Shown: positions 7,243 to 15,865, numbered from the stretch's first letter. The stretch is DNA of 17,385 bases from Vulcanimicrobiota bacterium (GCA_014305015.1 JACRUB010000019.1:1-17385), one strand, 5' to 3'. The notes: generated from the sequence alone by a model not told the origin. Program-made: numbers and translations.

Positions 7243-8844
7243 TTATTCGGGATGTTTGAAGCGAATATGGATGCTATCCTCAGCCGAATCGTCGGGGATC
7301 TGAGGCTGGCGTAAGGATTGCGTCGGATTGATGCGCGGCGACGGAGGAATGTCGCCTCCTTGCACGTCGCGCTGCTCTGCTTGCCATGCCATACGGTCGT
7401 TCTCTTCCGCAATAGCCGCATCACTAACGCGCCTCGGCGCTGCATCTTCCGCCGTCACTTCAGCCTCATTTACATTAGAGTCGTCACTGGTTGAAGCTCC
7501 GCGCGATTGATCATCATCTTCTGAAGAGCGGGATTGGGCGGAGGTTTCCGACGCTGAGTCGGTTCCGGAAACATCGGCATCCGATGTCGCGTTCGATCCC
7601 GACGAGTGAGCGGCGGAAGATTCCTCGAAATCGAACTTGGTCGCCATCGGCGTGTGCGTGTCGAATGTATCGGAATCACGCGCATACGGATCGTGCGAAA
7701 GGTCGTCCGCAAAATTCCCGGACGGTTGTCCATCTCGTCGATACGATCCTGGACTGCTAGTGAGCGCGAGCGGGTCGTTCGGTTGCCCGACATCGCCCGC
7801 GGCGCGAAGCGTATCGGAGTTACTGCTCGACAGTGTACGACCGCCGATCATACTACCGATGCCGCCCGCGACGACAACGCCGCCGACCGCTACAGCGCCG
7901 GCGGTGTTGAGAAAGCTCCCAAGCGTCATGCGCGGCGCCCCGTTCATGAGTGATCCCGCCAGCCCAGGAATCTGCCAAGCAACAAATCCGAAGATTAGCG
8001 CAGCGCCCACCACCTCGATATAGGTCTCCGGCGGCGCAATGCCGTTGCTAAACAGCGAAGCCCACTGCTGCCCGAGTCCGTATCCAAGTCCGACGATAAG
8101 CTCAAGCATGAACAGCTTGATCCCAACACTGAACGCGTAGCCCACGTATTTCTCGCCGAAGACGAGCGTCCATCGACTGCCGGTGAAGCCGAGCATAAAG
8201 ACACCGGCCCCGATCACGATGTATGACTCGATCAGCGTAATGAGCAGCTGACCCGCGATAATTGCAAACGCGAGCACAACGCCGAGCGCGCAGATCAACG
8301 CCGCGAAAGATGCCTCCACGGCCGGCAGGATGTTCCCGAGCGTAATACCGACGTTGTTCTGCGAGATGCTTTGCAGCATTGCGTTGGCAATGTCGGTTCC
8401 GCAATTGAACACTGAGCTGGGGTCGCTAGGCCCAAATTGCGATTGCCCGCCGATGGCACTGCCGGCTTGACTGAAACTCGCGACGATGTCGGATATCCAC
8501 ACCGGGCCGTATTGCGGCTGCAGTAACGTATAGAAAAAGCCAACACTGAGAATTTTCAGCAGCAAGGCGGCGACGAAATCCGGCAGGCTGTCCTTTTGCA
8601 GCACGTAGGTGATCGCTGACCACGCGATCTCGATCGCGACAAGCGCGAAGAACAGGCCCTGCGCGTACCCAAGCGCCGTCGCTGTCCACGGGCCGGTCGT
8701 TGTGCTGAACTGATTGGCAAGCCCGGTCAGGATGCCACCCTTGCCCGCTGACGGCGCGCACGCGGGAGCACTTTGCGCAAGCGCCGCGCCGGGTAAGAGG
8801 GCAAGAAAAAAGAGCAGCGTTGCTGCCCTCGTGGTGTCTCGCAT
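7243..8844 (-). CDS. trbL: TrbL/VirB6 polytopic channel protein
   Basis: This is a 533-residue protein with a signal peptide (about 1-24) and some seven hydrophobic segments between 59 and 334, including a Gly/Val-rich one at 314-334, as expected for TrbL/VirB6. It forms part of the inner-membrane channel that passes DNA and pilin. From about 340 to the end the protein is hydrophilic and appears disordered, very rich in Ser, Asp, Glu and Thr (especially 376-470). Such variable tails are common in this family and may face the cytoplasm or periplasm. AGGGA lies 5 nt before the ATG, and the gene follows trbJ by 7 nt, leaving no space for a TrbK entry-exclusion gene between them. Confidence 0.92.
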   Translation of the reverse strand: MRDTTRAATLLFFLALLPGAALAQSAPACAPSAGKGGILTGLANQFSTTTGPWTATALGYAQGLFFALVAIEIAWSAITYVLQKDSLPDFVAALLLKILSVGFFYTLLQPQYGPVWISDIVASFSQAGSAIGGQSQFGPSDPSSVFNCGTDIANAMLQSISQNNVGITLGNILPAVEASFAALICALGVVLAFAIIAGQLLITLIESYIVIGAGVFMLGFTGSRWTLVFGEKYVGYAFSVGIKLFMLELIVGLGYGLGQQWASLFSNGIAPPETYIEVVGAALIFGFVAWQIPGLAGSLMNGAPRMTLGSFLNTAGAVAVGGVVVAGGIGSMIGGRTLSSSNSDTLRAAGDVGQPNDPLALTSSPGSYRRDGQPSGNFADDLSHDPYARDSDTFDTHTPMATKFDFEESSAAHSSGSNATSDADVSGTDSASETSAQSRSSEDDDQSRGASTSDDSNVNEAEVTAEDAAPRRVSDAAIAEENDRMAWQAEQRDVQGGDIPPSPRINPTQSLRQPQIPDDSAEDSIHIRFKHPE

Positions 8845-8851
8845 CGGATCC

Positions 8852-9553
8852 CTATTCCCTTGACTTGTAGTGCTTCTGGCTGTCGAGCCACGCTCGCAGC
8901 GTCGCGAACCTACTCAGATCATTTTGCTGCTGCGTCGCAAGGTACCCAAACTGGCCTTGAAGCTGTGCCATCTGCAATTGGCGCAGCTTCTGCAGCTGCT
9001 GCACCTGCTGTATGCCGATCATATTGCCGACTTGGATGGCCTGCATGTGACCAGCAGCACTGTCACTCAACGCTTGTAATTGCGTGAATACGGCGTCTTC
9101 GCTCGCGAGCTGCGAGCTTTGCAATCCGGCCGAGGCAAGCGCTCCTTGCATGCCGCCAAGTGCATTTTGTGCCCATTGCGCGTAGGCGCGCGTGTAGTCC
9201 GTTGGGACGACGTAACCAGGATACATTGCAGAGAACTCGCTGCTCAAGTTTCTGTCGGCATAGCTAATGCTCCGACCGACCTTCGCGATCTGCTTGAGCG
9301 CATCAAGGTCACTGCGAATCTGGCCCCAGACGCCGCTCGGGATATTCTGCAAGTTCCGCACTTCATAGGCAAGTTGCCTAAGCTCATTGGAAATCTGGGT
9401 TGCCTGATTGATCGTGATCTGCAGCGTGTTGAGCTCGGTGAGCGTGTTTTTGGCATAGTTTACGGGGTCGAAGACGGTGACTTGCGCCAGCGCGGGCTGC
9501 GCCAGCGCAAGCACCACCGCAAGCAGCGCCGTGACGGTGTAAGGTTTCTTCAT
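8852..9553 (-). CDS. trbJ: TrbJ/VirB5-like secreted assembly protein
   Basis: This is a 233-residue protein with a clear signal peptide (1-23, ending ALA-Q) followed by VTVFDPVNYAKN (25-36), the usual mature N-terminus of TrbJ. The rest is predicted mostly helical. Residues 180-201 are a Gln/Leu-rich heptad-like stretch (QQVQQLQKLRQLQMAQLQ), consistent with a coiled coil. VirB5 proteins sit at the pilus tip or help pilus assembly, and TrbJ is needed for transfer in RP4. AAGGAAG lies about 6 nt before the ATG. The gene sits in the standard place between trbE and trbL. Confidence 0.9.
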   Translation of the reverse strand: MKKPYTVTALLAVVLALAQPALAQVTVFDPVNYAKNTLTELNTLQITINQATQISNELRQLAYEVRNLQNIPSGVWGQIRSDLDALKQIAKVGRSISYADRNLSSEFSAMYPGYVVPTDYTRAYAQWAQNALGGMQGALASAGLQSSQLASEDAVFTQLQALSDSAAGHMQAIQVGNMIGIQQVQQLQKLRQLQMAQLQGQFGYLATQQQNDLSRFATLRAWLDSQKHYKSRE

Positions 9554-9575
9554 GATGATCTTCCTTATAAGAGAG

Positions 9576-12050
9576 TTATGCCGCCGAGATGAGCGGCGAG
9601 AGATCCATCCACTGTTCAGCCGCGTCCGAGAGGCCGCGGCGGCGCAGCCATTCCGTCGGCCACGTATCGGGAAAGCGCCCCATAAGTGCCCGAGCAGCTA
9701 CGAGTTCCTCTCGGCTCCCCGCGCCGAGAAAACTCAGTGCGACAGGCCCAAGACCTAACTCGAAAAGCCGTTTCCCCAGCGGACTGGTGTAGTAGTAGTG
9801 TCTCTTTGGAACGGCATGGGCGATCAGCTCAACCTGGCGGCGGCTGAGACCCAGCGCCTCGTACCCGCGGGCAGCGTGCTCAGTTTGCGCCTCGGCGTTT
9901 GCTAAGAAGAACTTTGTGAGGCACGATTCGATGATCACGTCGCGAATGTGCGAGTTCGTGACATCGCTGATGCTTTGCGTCTCGAGAATCGCGGCGCCAT
10001 TCATTTTACGCAACGTCTTGAGCCACTCACGAATCTTCTCGCGAAAGAGCACGTGGGAGAGCGCAAGCCACGCCTCGCCAAGCGCCACCAGCGTCGGTCG
10101 TCCTTGCGATAATCGCCGTTCGACGCGATGAAAGAGATACAGCAAAACCGGCACGAGGTTCTTCTCGCCGAGCGCCGCCATGTGATCGAGCTCAAAGACT
10201 TGAAAAGCGTTCTCACCCAGGCTATCATGATCGGCGTCGAGCAGTCTGCCGAGCGGACCAGCCAGCGTGTACGGTGTAAGGGCATCGCGCAGCGTTTGCT
10301 CTTGCACCGTGTTGACGAGATCGGTAAGCGTGCGGCTCGTACTGCTTGAAAGCAGCTCGAGTGCGCGATGAATTGCGCGACGGTGTAGCGGTGTCACGGA
10401 GACGCCCTGCAGCGTGACAAGCGCTTCGAGCCATTCCTGGGCCCACAGCCGCTCCACCGGCGCATCGATCTGTGCGAGTGGCGTGAACGTTGGGCCCGTG
10501 TCGGCACCAATGTCATAATACAAACCACCGCTTGCCGCGCAAAGAACGAACAGGGAATAACCTTTGTCGAACGCATAGACTTGCGCACCGGGGTAGCGGA
10601 AGTGTTGCGCGAGCAAGAACGCCAGCAGCGTCGACTTGCCACTTCCGGTCGGGCCAAGAATCAGGCTATGGCCGACATCGCCGACATGGAGATTTAAGCG
10701 AAAAGGCGTTGCTCCGGTCGCCGCCCCATAGGCGAGCGGCGGACTGTCGGCGGGGTAGAATGGGCACGGATGCTGTGCGAGCCCCGGCCAGATACTCGTT
10801 AGCGGTAAAAGGTCGGCAAGATTAAGCGAGTGCAAGAGTGGCCGACGAACGTTGGGATAGCCGTGACCGGGAAGCGTCCCGAGGAACGCCTCAACGGCAT
10901 TCACGTCTTCGAGCCGCGCGCTAAAACCCGCGTGGTTGACGGCCTTGAGCACACTACGCGCACCAGCGTCCACGAACTCTTCGTTCTCGTCCATCAAGAT
11001 GATCGTGCTCGTGTAGTAGCCGAACTTGACGGCGCCGCTCGATGCATCGGCGAGCGCAGCGACGGCGTCCTGCGCCATAGCATCAGCATCTGCGTCAACG
11101 TGCGTTGCACCGCTGCCGGTATGTTCACGAACGAGATTGCGCAAGCTCTTGCGCTTTTGCCACCAGCGCGCGCGATAGCGGTTGATCTCGCGCTGCGCCG
11201 CCGGCGCGTCGAGCAAAATGAACCGCGTAGACCAACGGTAGCGTAGCGGCAAGCGATTCAAAAAGTCTAGAATCCCCGGATAGCTCTCCGCCGGAAACCC
11301 CGTGATCGCGATAGGCCGGACGTGAGATCGGCCAATGCGCGGGCGCAAACCTCCGCGAAAGTCCTGCGCGCCGAGCACCGCATCGAGATACATCGGGATC
11401 GGTGGAAGATTGACCGGGTGATCAGCGCCGGTTAAACACGCCATGAGGTGAGCAAGCAGCTCGTCCTGGACGTGCTCGCGACCGAAGCGGTCCGCGACGC
11501 GCCGGCCGCGCAACCGCACAAGCCGCAACGCCGCTGAGAGGTTATCCTCGATTTCTACAAGGGCGCCGGCGAATGTCTCTAGCAGCCGAGATGCAGCATG
11601 GGTCGTCTGTCGCATAGACTCACCAGCCACGAAGAATGTCGCAATCGCGTGTTGCGCATCAATCGGGGGGAGATAGGTGACCGTGAGGACGTAGCGGCTC
11701 TCGTAGTGCGCACCTTCCGCTTCGTACGTTGTGCGCCGCTCGCGGTCGATCAGAAGCGTAGTGCGATCGGGAAACGCGCCGACTTCGGGATAGCTGCGAG
11801 CCTCGCAGCGGAGCGCGTCCACATGCAGCATCCAGCCGCTGCCACGCCGTGCGAACGCGGCGTTTACACGTGCGCAAAGCGAAGACAACTCCGTCGCACT
11901 CGCCGAATCTAGATCTTCACCGCGGTACGCCCAAGCCGCCGACAAACTTCCGTCCTTGTTGAGGACAACGCCGTCATCTACAACGGCCGCGTAGTTGAGA
12001 AGATCGGGCAACCCTTTTGCTGTCGAGCGAAACTCGCGCAGCGCTAACAT
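9576..12050 (-). CDS. trbE: TrbE/VirB4 ATPase with altered Walker B motif
   Basis: This is an 824-residue protein, the usual length. The N-terminal CagE/TrbE domain is followed by the ATPase domain: Walker A GPTGSGKS (466-473), YAFDKGYS (492-499), and REWLKTLRKMN and LETQSISDV C-terminally. It powers pilus assembly and substrate transfer at the inner membrane. Oddity: the Walker B strand reads PTLVALGEAWLAL (652-664), so Gly658 (codon GGC, 10079..10077) stands where the family has Asp before the catalytic Glu (Glu659). A single base would convert it to Asp. Everything else looks intact and the frame is open throughout. It overlaps trbD by 7 nt. Confidence 0.94.
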   Translation of the reverse strand: MLALREFRSTAKGLPDLLNYAAVVDDGVVLNKDGSLSAAWAYRGEDLDSASATELSSLCARVNAAFARRGSGWMLHVDALRCEARSYPEVGAFPDRTTLLIDRERRTTYEAEGAHYESRYVLTVTYLPPIDAQHAIATFFVAGESMRQTTHAASRLLETFAGALVEIEDNLSAALRLVRLRGRRVADRFGREHVQDELLAHLMACLTGADHPVNLPPIPMYLDAVLGAQDFRGGLRPRIGRSHVRPIAITGFPAESYPGILDFLNRLPLRYRWSTRFILLDAPAAQREINRYRARWWQKRKSLRNLVREHTGSGATHVDADADAMAQDAVAALADASSGAVKFGYYTSTIILMDENEEFVDAGARSVLKAVNHAGFSARLEDVNAVEAFLGTLPGHGYPNVRRPLLHSLNLADLLPLTSIWPGLAQHPCPFYPADSPPLAYGAATGATPFRLNLHVGDVGHSLILGPTGSGKSTLLAFLLAQHFRYPGAQVYAFDKGYSLFVLCAASGGLYYDIGADTGPTFTPLAQIDAPVERLWAQEWLEALVTLQGVSVTPLHRRAIHRALELLSSSTSRTLTDLVNTVQEQTLRDALTPYTLAGPLGRLLDADHDSLGENAFQVFELDHMAALGEKNLVPVLLYLFHRVERRLSQGRPTLVALGEAWLALSHVLFREKIREWLKTLRKMNGAAILETQSISDVTNSHIRDVIIESCLTKFFLANAEAQTEHAARGYEALGLSRRQVELIAHAVPKRHYYYTSPLGKRLFELGLGPVALSFLGAGSREELVAARALMGRFPDTWPTEWLRRRGLSDAAEQWMDLSPLISAA

Positions 12051-12361
12051 GGCATGCCTTGAGTGACTGAAGACGCGCCCGCCGTTGCGCGAGACTGAGC
12101 TGCATAGTACGCGCGATAGCGTGCGTGGCGCACATAGACGCGGCTGAACTGCGGATCGGCTTTCGCCGCCCGCTGCAGCGCAGCTAAGCTTAGGCTCCAG
12201 AAGACGACACCGATAACCGTGAAAATCAGCCGCTCCAAACTGAGAACGAGTACGGCAGCGATGATTGCGGAGATGAGGACAAGTTCGCGCTCACCGCCCA
12301 TGAGCAGAATCGGCCGCATGAGGGAAAGGTGAACCGGTATAGTGCGCGGTCGCTCGTTCAT
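12044..12361 (-). CDS. trbD: TrbD/VirB3 inner-membrane protein
   Basis: This is a 105-residue protein with the N-terminal IPVHLSLMRPILLMGGERE (8-26) and two membrane spans (about 27-41 and 45-61), matching TrbD/VirB3. The C-terminal part, with YVRHARYRAYYAAQSR (76-91), is basic and aromatic, as usual. It recruits the VirB4-type ATPase, which in some systems is fused to it; here trbE follows with a 7-nt overlap. Its ATG overlaps the trbC stop (ATGA), so the three are probably translationally coupled. Confidence 0.92.
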   Translation of the reverse strand: MNERPRTIPVHLSLMRPILLMGGERELVLISAIIAAVLVLSLERLIFTVIGVVFWSLSLAALQRAAKADPQFSRVYVRHARYRAYYAAQSRATAGASSVTQGMPC

Positions 12362-12684
12362 ATAACCGCTCCCGTCAGACCGAGCGCGGTGAGGAAGTTG
12401 CTGCCGAGCACCAAAAAGGCGATGGCAATCACGAGCAAGAGCGCGCGGCGCACGAAGAGCCCGAGCTCTTCACCGAAGACGAGCGCGCCCCCGGCAGCGA
12501 ACAGCGCTAGCACTGAGACCGCCGTGGCAACGGGTCCCGTCAGATCGTTTTGGAGCGTTTGCAACGGAGCATCCCAAGGCAGTCCGCCGCCGGTGCTCGC
12601 CATCGCGGGTTGAAGCGCGGCTATCGCAAGCAGCACAAATAAAAGCGCCGCAGTCTTAGCTGCGGCGAAGATACGAATCATCAT
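12358..12684 (-). CDS. trbC: TrbC-like conjugative pilin precursor
   Basis: This is a 108-residue precursor. A signal peptide (1-29, ending AMA) is followed by STGGGLPWDAPLQTLQ (30-45), the typical TrbC N-terminus, and two long hydrophobic helices (about 51-70 and 78-95), with GLTGAVI at the C-terminus. In RP4 the mature pilin is a ring made by joining Ser37 to Gly114 after TraF removes four C-terminal residues. By analogy Ser30 and Gly105 here would give a 76-residue ring after loss of AVI. A strong AGAGGAAAC site precedes the ATG, fitting the high level needed for pilin. The gene follows trbB by 23 nt. Confidence 0.92.
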   Translation of the reverse strand: MMIRIFAAAKTAALLFVLLAIAALQPAMASTGGGLPWDAPLQTLQNDLTGPVATAVSVLALFAAGGALVFGEELGLFVRRALLLVIAIAFLVLGSNFLTALGLTGAVI

Positions 12685-12707
12685 GTTTCCTCTTTGTTAG
12701 TTGTTGG

Positions 12708-13769
12708 TCATCCAGCAATAAAGTCGGAGCGTTGCTGAGCCGACCGATCGGTGCTCGCGAGCTCGACGTGTTGCAGGACGTAGCCTGATGGTGAAGTGCC
12801 GCGAACCCGCGCGACCTCCGTGATGCTTCTCCCGGTCGGCGTGCGCACGATGACGACGATAAGGTCAACTGCCTCTGCGATGAGCGCCGGCTGCGGAGGC
12901 ACGTTTGCCTCTTGAACTAACTGCTCTAGCCGAATCAACGCAGCGTGAGCATCGTTAGCATGGACGGTCGCAATGCCGCCGGGATGACCGGTATTCCACG
13001 CTTTGAGCATTGCGAGCGCCTCCGCGCCCCGCACCTCGCCAACGATGATACGGTCGGGACGCAGCCGCAGCGCTGTACGAACGAGTCGGGTCATGTCAAC
13101 CGTTTCTGTGGTTCGCAGCGCGACGTGGTTTTCAACAGTGCATTGCAGCTCGCGCGTTTCTTCCAGTGTGAGGACGCGCTGCGCTGAATCAACAGAAACG
13201 CTCAGTTCCGCGAGCAGCCCATTCGTAAGCGTGGTCTTTCCACTTTGCGTGCCGCCGACAACGAGTATGTTTTGCCGCGTTTGGATTGCGTTGCGCAATG
13301 CAGCGGCGTGCCCACGCACCGGCGCGCAATTACCATTCACTACGAGCGCTGGCGCCGAGTTGTCGAGAATTCCGTCGCGCACGTAGTCGTCGAGTGAATA
13401 CACCGAGGCTGCCGCTTTGCGAATGCAAAAGGCCGGTCCAAGCACAACGGGCGGCAGAAGTCCGCAAAACCGGCTACCGTCGAGCGGAAGTTCGGCTTCG
13501 AGAATCGGCCGGTCGGAGGTGATTATGCAGCCCAGGGCTGCAGCGACCGTTCCGAGCAGATTCTCCACTTGGGCCGGCGACATACTTCTGCCCGTATAGC
13601 GCATACCCAATCCCAGCTCGTCAACCCACAAGCGCCCGTCCGGATTGAGCATCACTTCGATGATTCGCGGATCCGCGAGCGCTTCCAGCACGGCGGAGCC
13701 CAGTTCGCGCCGCAGCTTCTCCTCCAGGCGCCCATGGAGCTGTTCGCGGAGCGACAAGTGGCTAGGCAT
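12708..13769 (-). CDS. trbB: TrbB/VirB11 secretion ATPase
   Basis: This is a 353-residue hexameric traffic ATPase. Walker A reads GGTQSGKTT (172-180), with Gln where Gly is commonest. The Asp box is LTLEETREL (200-208), Walker B is RPDRIIVGEVRGAEAL (237-252), with GE rather than DE as is normal for VirB11, and the His box is GGIATVHAND (264-273). It works on the cytoplasmic face with TrbE to assemble pili and move substrate. The frame is open back to 13850, but the start at 13769 is preceded by CGGAA and overlaps the traG stop by only 8 nt. Confidence 0.94.
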   Translation of the reverse strand: MPSHLSLREQLHGRLEEKLRRELGSAVLEALADPRIIEVMLNPDGRLWVDELGLGMRYTGRSMSPAQVENLLGTVAAALGCIITSDRPILEAELPLDGSRFCGLLPPVVLGPAFCIRKAAASVYSLDDYVRDGILDNSAPALVVNGNCAPVRGHAAALRNAIQTRQNILVVGGTQSGKTTLTNGLLAELSVSVDSAQRVLTLEETRELQCTVENHVALRTTETVDMTRLVRTALRLRPDRIIVGEVRGAEALAMLKAWNTGHPGGIATVHANDAHAALIRLEQLVQEANVPPQPALIAEAVDLIVVIVRTPTGRSITEVARVRGTSPSGYVLQHVELASTDRSAQQRSDFIAG

Positions 13770-15675
13770 CGTTCCGAAACTCGGTCGAATGCATTGCGCG
13801 CGGTAACGAGGGTGGCGAGATGGATGCGCGCTGCGAGAACGTCCGGTCATGGAAGTACAACGGTTGCACGCCGTAAATGGGTGCGCGGCCGGATGTAAAT
13901 ATCAGAAGGTTACCCGGCTCGATGATTGCACCAGCATCGTTCTTGCGCGGACCAGGAATTCGCATGACCTCATCCGGCGTCAAGAGGGCGCGCTGCGTAT
14001 CTTGCTCTGAGGTCATGGTGTGTGGTAGTAGCGTGCTCAGCCGGCTTCCCGAGTAGTTGCGAACCGTGTGCCGAACGGTCATCGTACCGCACATCTTGGA
14101 CAGGAGCTCGGCGGTTGCCAAATCATTGGGTGCTGACGCGATACGGATCGCGCAGTTGGCAATCAGCGTTTTGCTCTTCTTACCCCAAACCGTTTCGAGC
14201 TGGCTGAGATCCTGCGCGATCAGATACAACTTGAGCCCATAGCCTCTACCAAGCGCGAGCGCTGTCGCGATTATATCAAGCGTTCCAAGCTCAGCGACTT
14301 CTTCCAACATCACCAGCACACACGCTTCGGTAGCATGATCCTGCGTATCCATGAGTGCCAGCAGAATCTGCGTCATGACAAGCCGCGTTAGCGGCCGCAA
14401 ACGCTTCTTGTGAGCTGGCTGCACAACAATGTAGAGACTCACGCCGCCGCCGCGTATTTCGCCAAGGTCGAGATCGCTGCAAGCGATGTTCGCCCCGATT
14501 ACTGGGTCACTATAAAGCGTCAGGAAACTCTGCGCCTCGGCGACGATGCTCGCCTTGACGCGCGGCTCCATGGCGAGCATCTGCGTTGCAATCTGCGCCA
14601 CCAACGGATGCGTCGCCGTTGGCTTGCCTTCTGCATCTAACCAGTCGCGCGCAGCAGATGCGTCGTGCGGATAGCTGCGTATGTGTTCAAAGAGATCATC
14701 GAAATCTTCAAAGCGCGGATCGCCCAGGGCCGCTGCCACACCGGGTAGCGAATCGTTGTTCGGGTCGGCGTCGTGTTTGACATGAAGACTAAGCCCGAGT
14801 AACAATCGCTTGGCCATCTCAGCCCAAAAGCGGTTGTCATCGCGCACTGGGCCCTCACCGTCATCAGCGATCAGCTCGATAATGTTTTGGACGTCTTGAA
14901 CTTCGTAGTCAGTTGCGACGCGGATCCGGTCGAATGGGTTCAAACGCACACTTGTGCCATCGGTCGCGGTGGGCTCAAATTTGTAAACGCGCTGGCCCAG
15001 ACCGCCTTGCTCTACGCTTGCGGCGCGCCAGCCCGCGGTCTTCATCCAGATTTCACCTTTGAGGTCGTGAATGACGGTCGATCGTGCCCATGAAAGCAGC
15101 GTTGGAATGACGAGGCCGACGGTCTTGCCCGAGCCGGTCGGCATGAACGCGAGGCAATGCGTCGAGCTCGCATCGCGCAGGTACTTCGTACGCTTGGACA
15201 CACAACCGGTCCAGGCACCGACGTAGACACCGCAGTCACGACCGACGAGTCCCGTTGCCAGGACTTCTTGGGGTGACGCCCAGTGCGCCGATCCGTGAAG
15301 GTCGGTGTGTCGCTGCAGACGACTGATTCGGCGCGCCGCCATCACGACGGCAATCACTACACCAAGGGCATCGCCACACGCCATTGTCGCGTACGCATGC
15401 ACGAAGACCCGATGAACCGCGAATCCGAGGCGGGCTGGATGATCGAATTTGATCGCCCACACCATGACGTCGAAAGGCTCGTAAACATGTGCGAGAAGCG
15501 GCCGGCCCAGTGACGTCTGATAACCAAATGCTTGCGCAACCTGTTCGGTTGCAAACCAGCACGATGCCGCTCCGAGCCAAATCACGATACCGATCGACGG
15601 AAATATCACGCCCATCGGATCGCGCTCGCGCTTCGGCAGCGTGTAGAGGCTAGGTACGGGAGATGATGATTTCAT
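13762..15675 (-). CDS. traG: TraG/VirD4 coupling protein
   Basis: This is a 637-residue protein with N-terminal membrane segments (about 23-42 and 102-116), then the VirD4 ATPase domain: Walker A PTGSGKT (179-185), VIHDLKGEIW (201-210), VRLNPFDRI (243-251) and RVKASIVAEAQSFL (372-385). Walker B reads VLVMLEEVAELGTLD (453-467), where Glu458 replaces the usual Asp. The protein hands the relaxase-DNA complex to the channel. The open frame extends to 15795, but the chosen ATG at 15675 has GGGAAGG just upstream, and the 40-residue extension would run through a terminator-like hairpin (15712-15745). It is the first gene of the operon seen here. Confidence 0.93.
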   Translation of the reverse strand: MKSSSPVPSLYTLPKRERDPMGVIFPSIGIVIWLGAASCWFATEQVAQAFGYQTSLGRPLLAHVYEPFDVMVWAIKFDHPARLGFAVHRVFVHAYATMACGDALGVVIAVVMAARRISRLQRHTDLHGSAHWASPQEVLATGLVGRDCGVYVGAWTGCVSKRTKYLRDASSTHCLAFMPTGSGKTVGLVIPTLLSWARSTVIHDLKGEIWMKTAGWRAASVEQGGLGQRVYKFEPTATDGTSVRLNPFDRIRVATDYEVQDVQNIIELIADDGEGPVRDDNRFWAEMAKRLLLGLSLHVKHDADPNNDSLPGVAAALGDPRFEDFDDLFEHIRSYPHDASAARDWLDAEGKPTATHPLVAQIATQMLAMEPRVKASIVAEAQSFLTLYSDPVIGANIACSDLDLGEIRGGGVSLYIVVQPAHKKRLRPLTRLVMTQILLALMDTQDHATEACVLVMLEEVAELGTLDIIATALALGRGYGLKLYLIAQDLSQLETVWGKKSKTLIANCAIRIASAPNDLATAELLSKMCGTMTVRHTVRNYSGSRLSTLLPHTMTSEQDTQRALLTPDEVMRIPGPRKNDAGAIIEPGNLLIFTSGRAPIYGVQPLYFHDRTFSQRASISPPSLPRAMHSTEFRNDA

Positions 15676-15709
15676 CGGCCTTCCCAAAAAGAACACTGCG
15701 AACCAACAG

Positions 15710-15745
15710 AAAAAGCCCCCAAAGCGATGTTGCCTCGGAGGCTTT
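15710..15745 (-). terminator. intrinsic terminator upstream of traG
   Basis: On the minus strand AAAGCCTCC (15745..15737) pairs with GGGGGCTTT (15720..15712): nine pairs with one G-U and a 16-base loop. The last stem bases run into a tract of five T ending at 15710. It lies 34 nt before the traG start codon, so it could stop transcription arriving from upstream or act as an attenuator of the transfer operon. On the plus strand the stem is followed only by TTTACA, so it is weaker there. Confidence 0.6.
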
Positions 15746-15748
15746 ACA

Positions 15749-15790
15749 CCCGCAATATTATGCGGGCGAAAGTCGTGTGTACTCTTACAC
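15749..15790. promoter_or_regulatory. two perfect inverted repeats, candidate operators
   Basis: GTGTA-CTCT-TACAC (15777-15790) and CCCGCA-ATATTA-TGCGGG (15749-15766) are perfect inverted repeats 10 bases apart. The central AT-rich part of the second reads CATAAT on the minus strand, a fair -10 box for the traG operon, but I see no good -35 at the right distance. An operator overlapping a promoter would fit activator- or repressor-controlled transfer, as is usual for conjugative operons. Symmetry is seen; protein binding is inference. Confidence 0.4.
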
Positions 15791-15865
15791 GCCAATTATC
15801 TCGCAACGATCCGTGATCGTCAAGTGCGAGGTCGCGAAAGTGTTGCGGTGTGTTGCGTACTTCGT

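Noticed and set aside
7349..7372. The string RDVQG-x-DI occurs in both TrbL and TrbF
   Set aside because: The two copies are short, lie in unrelated protein contexts and differ at several bases; coincidence is the simplest reading.
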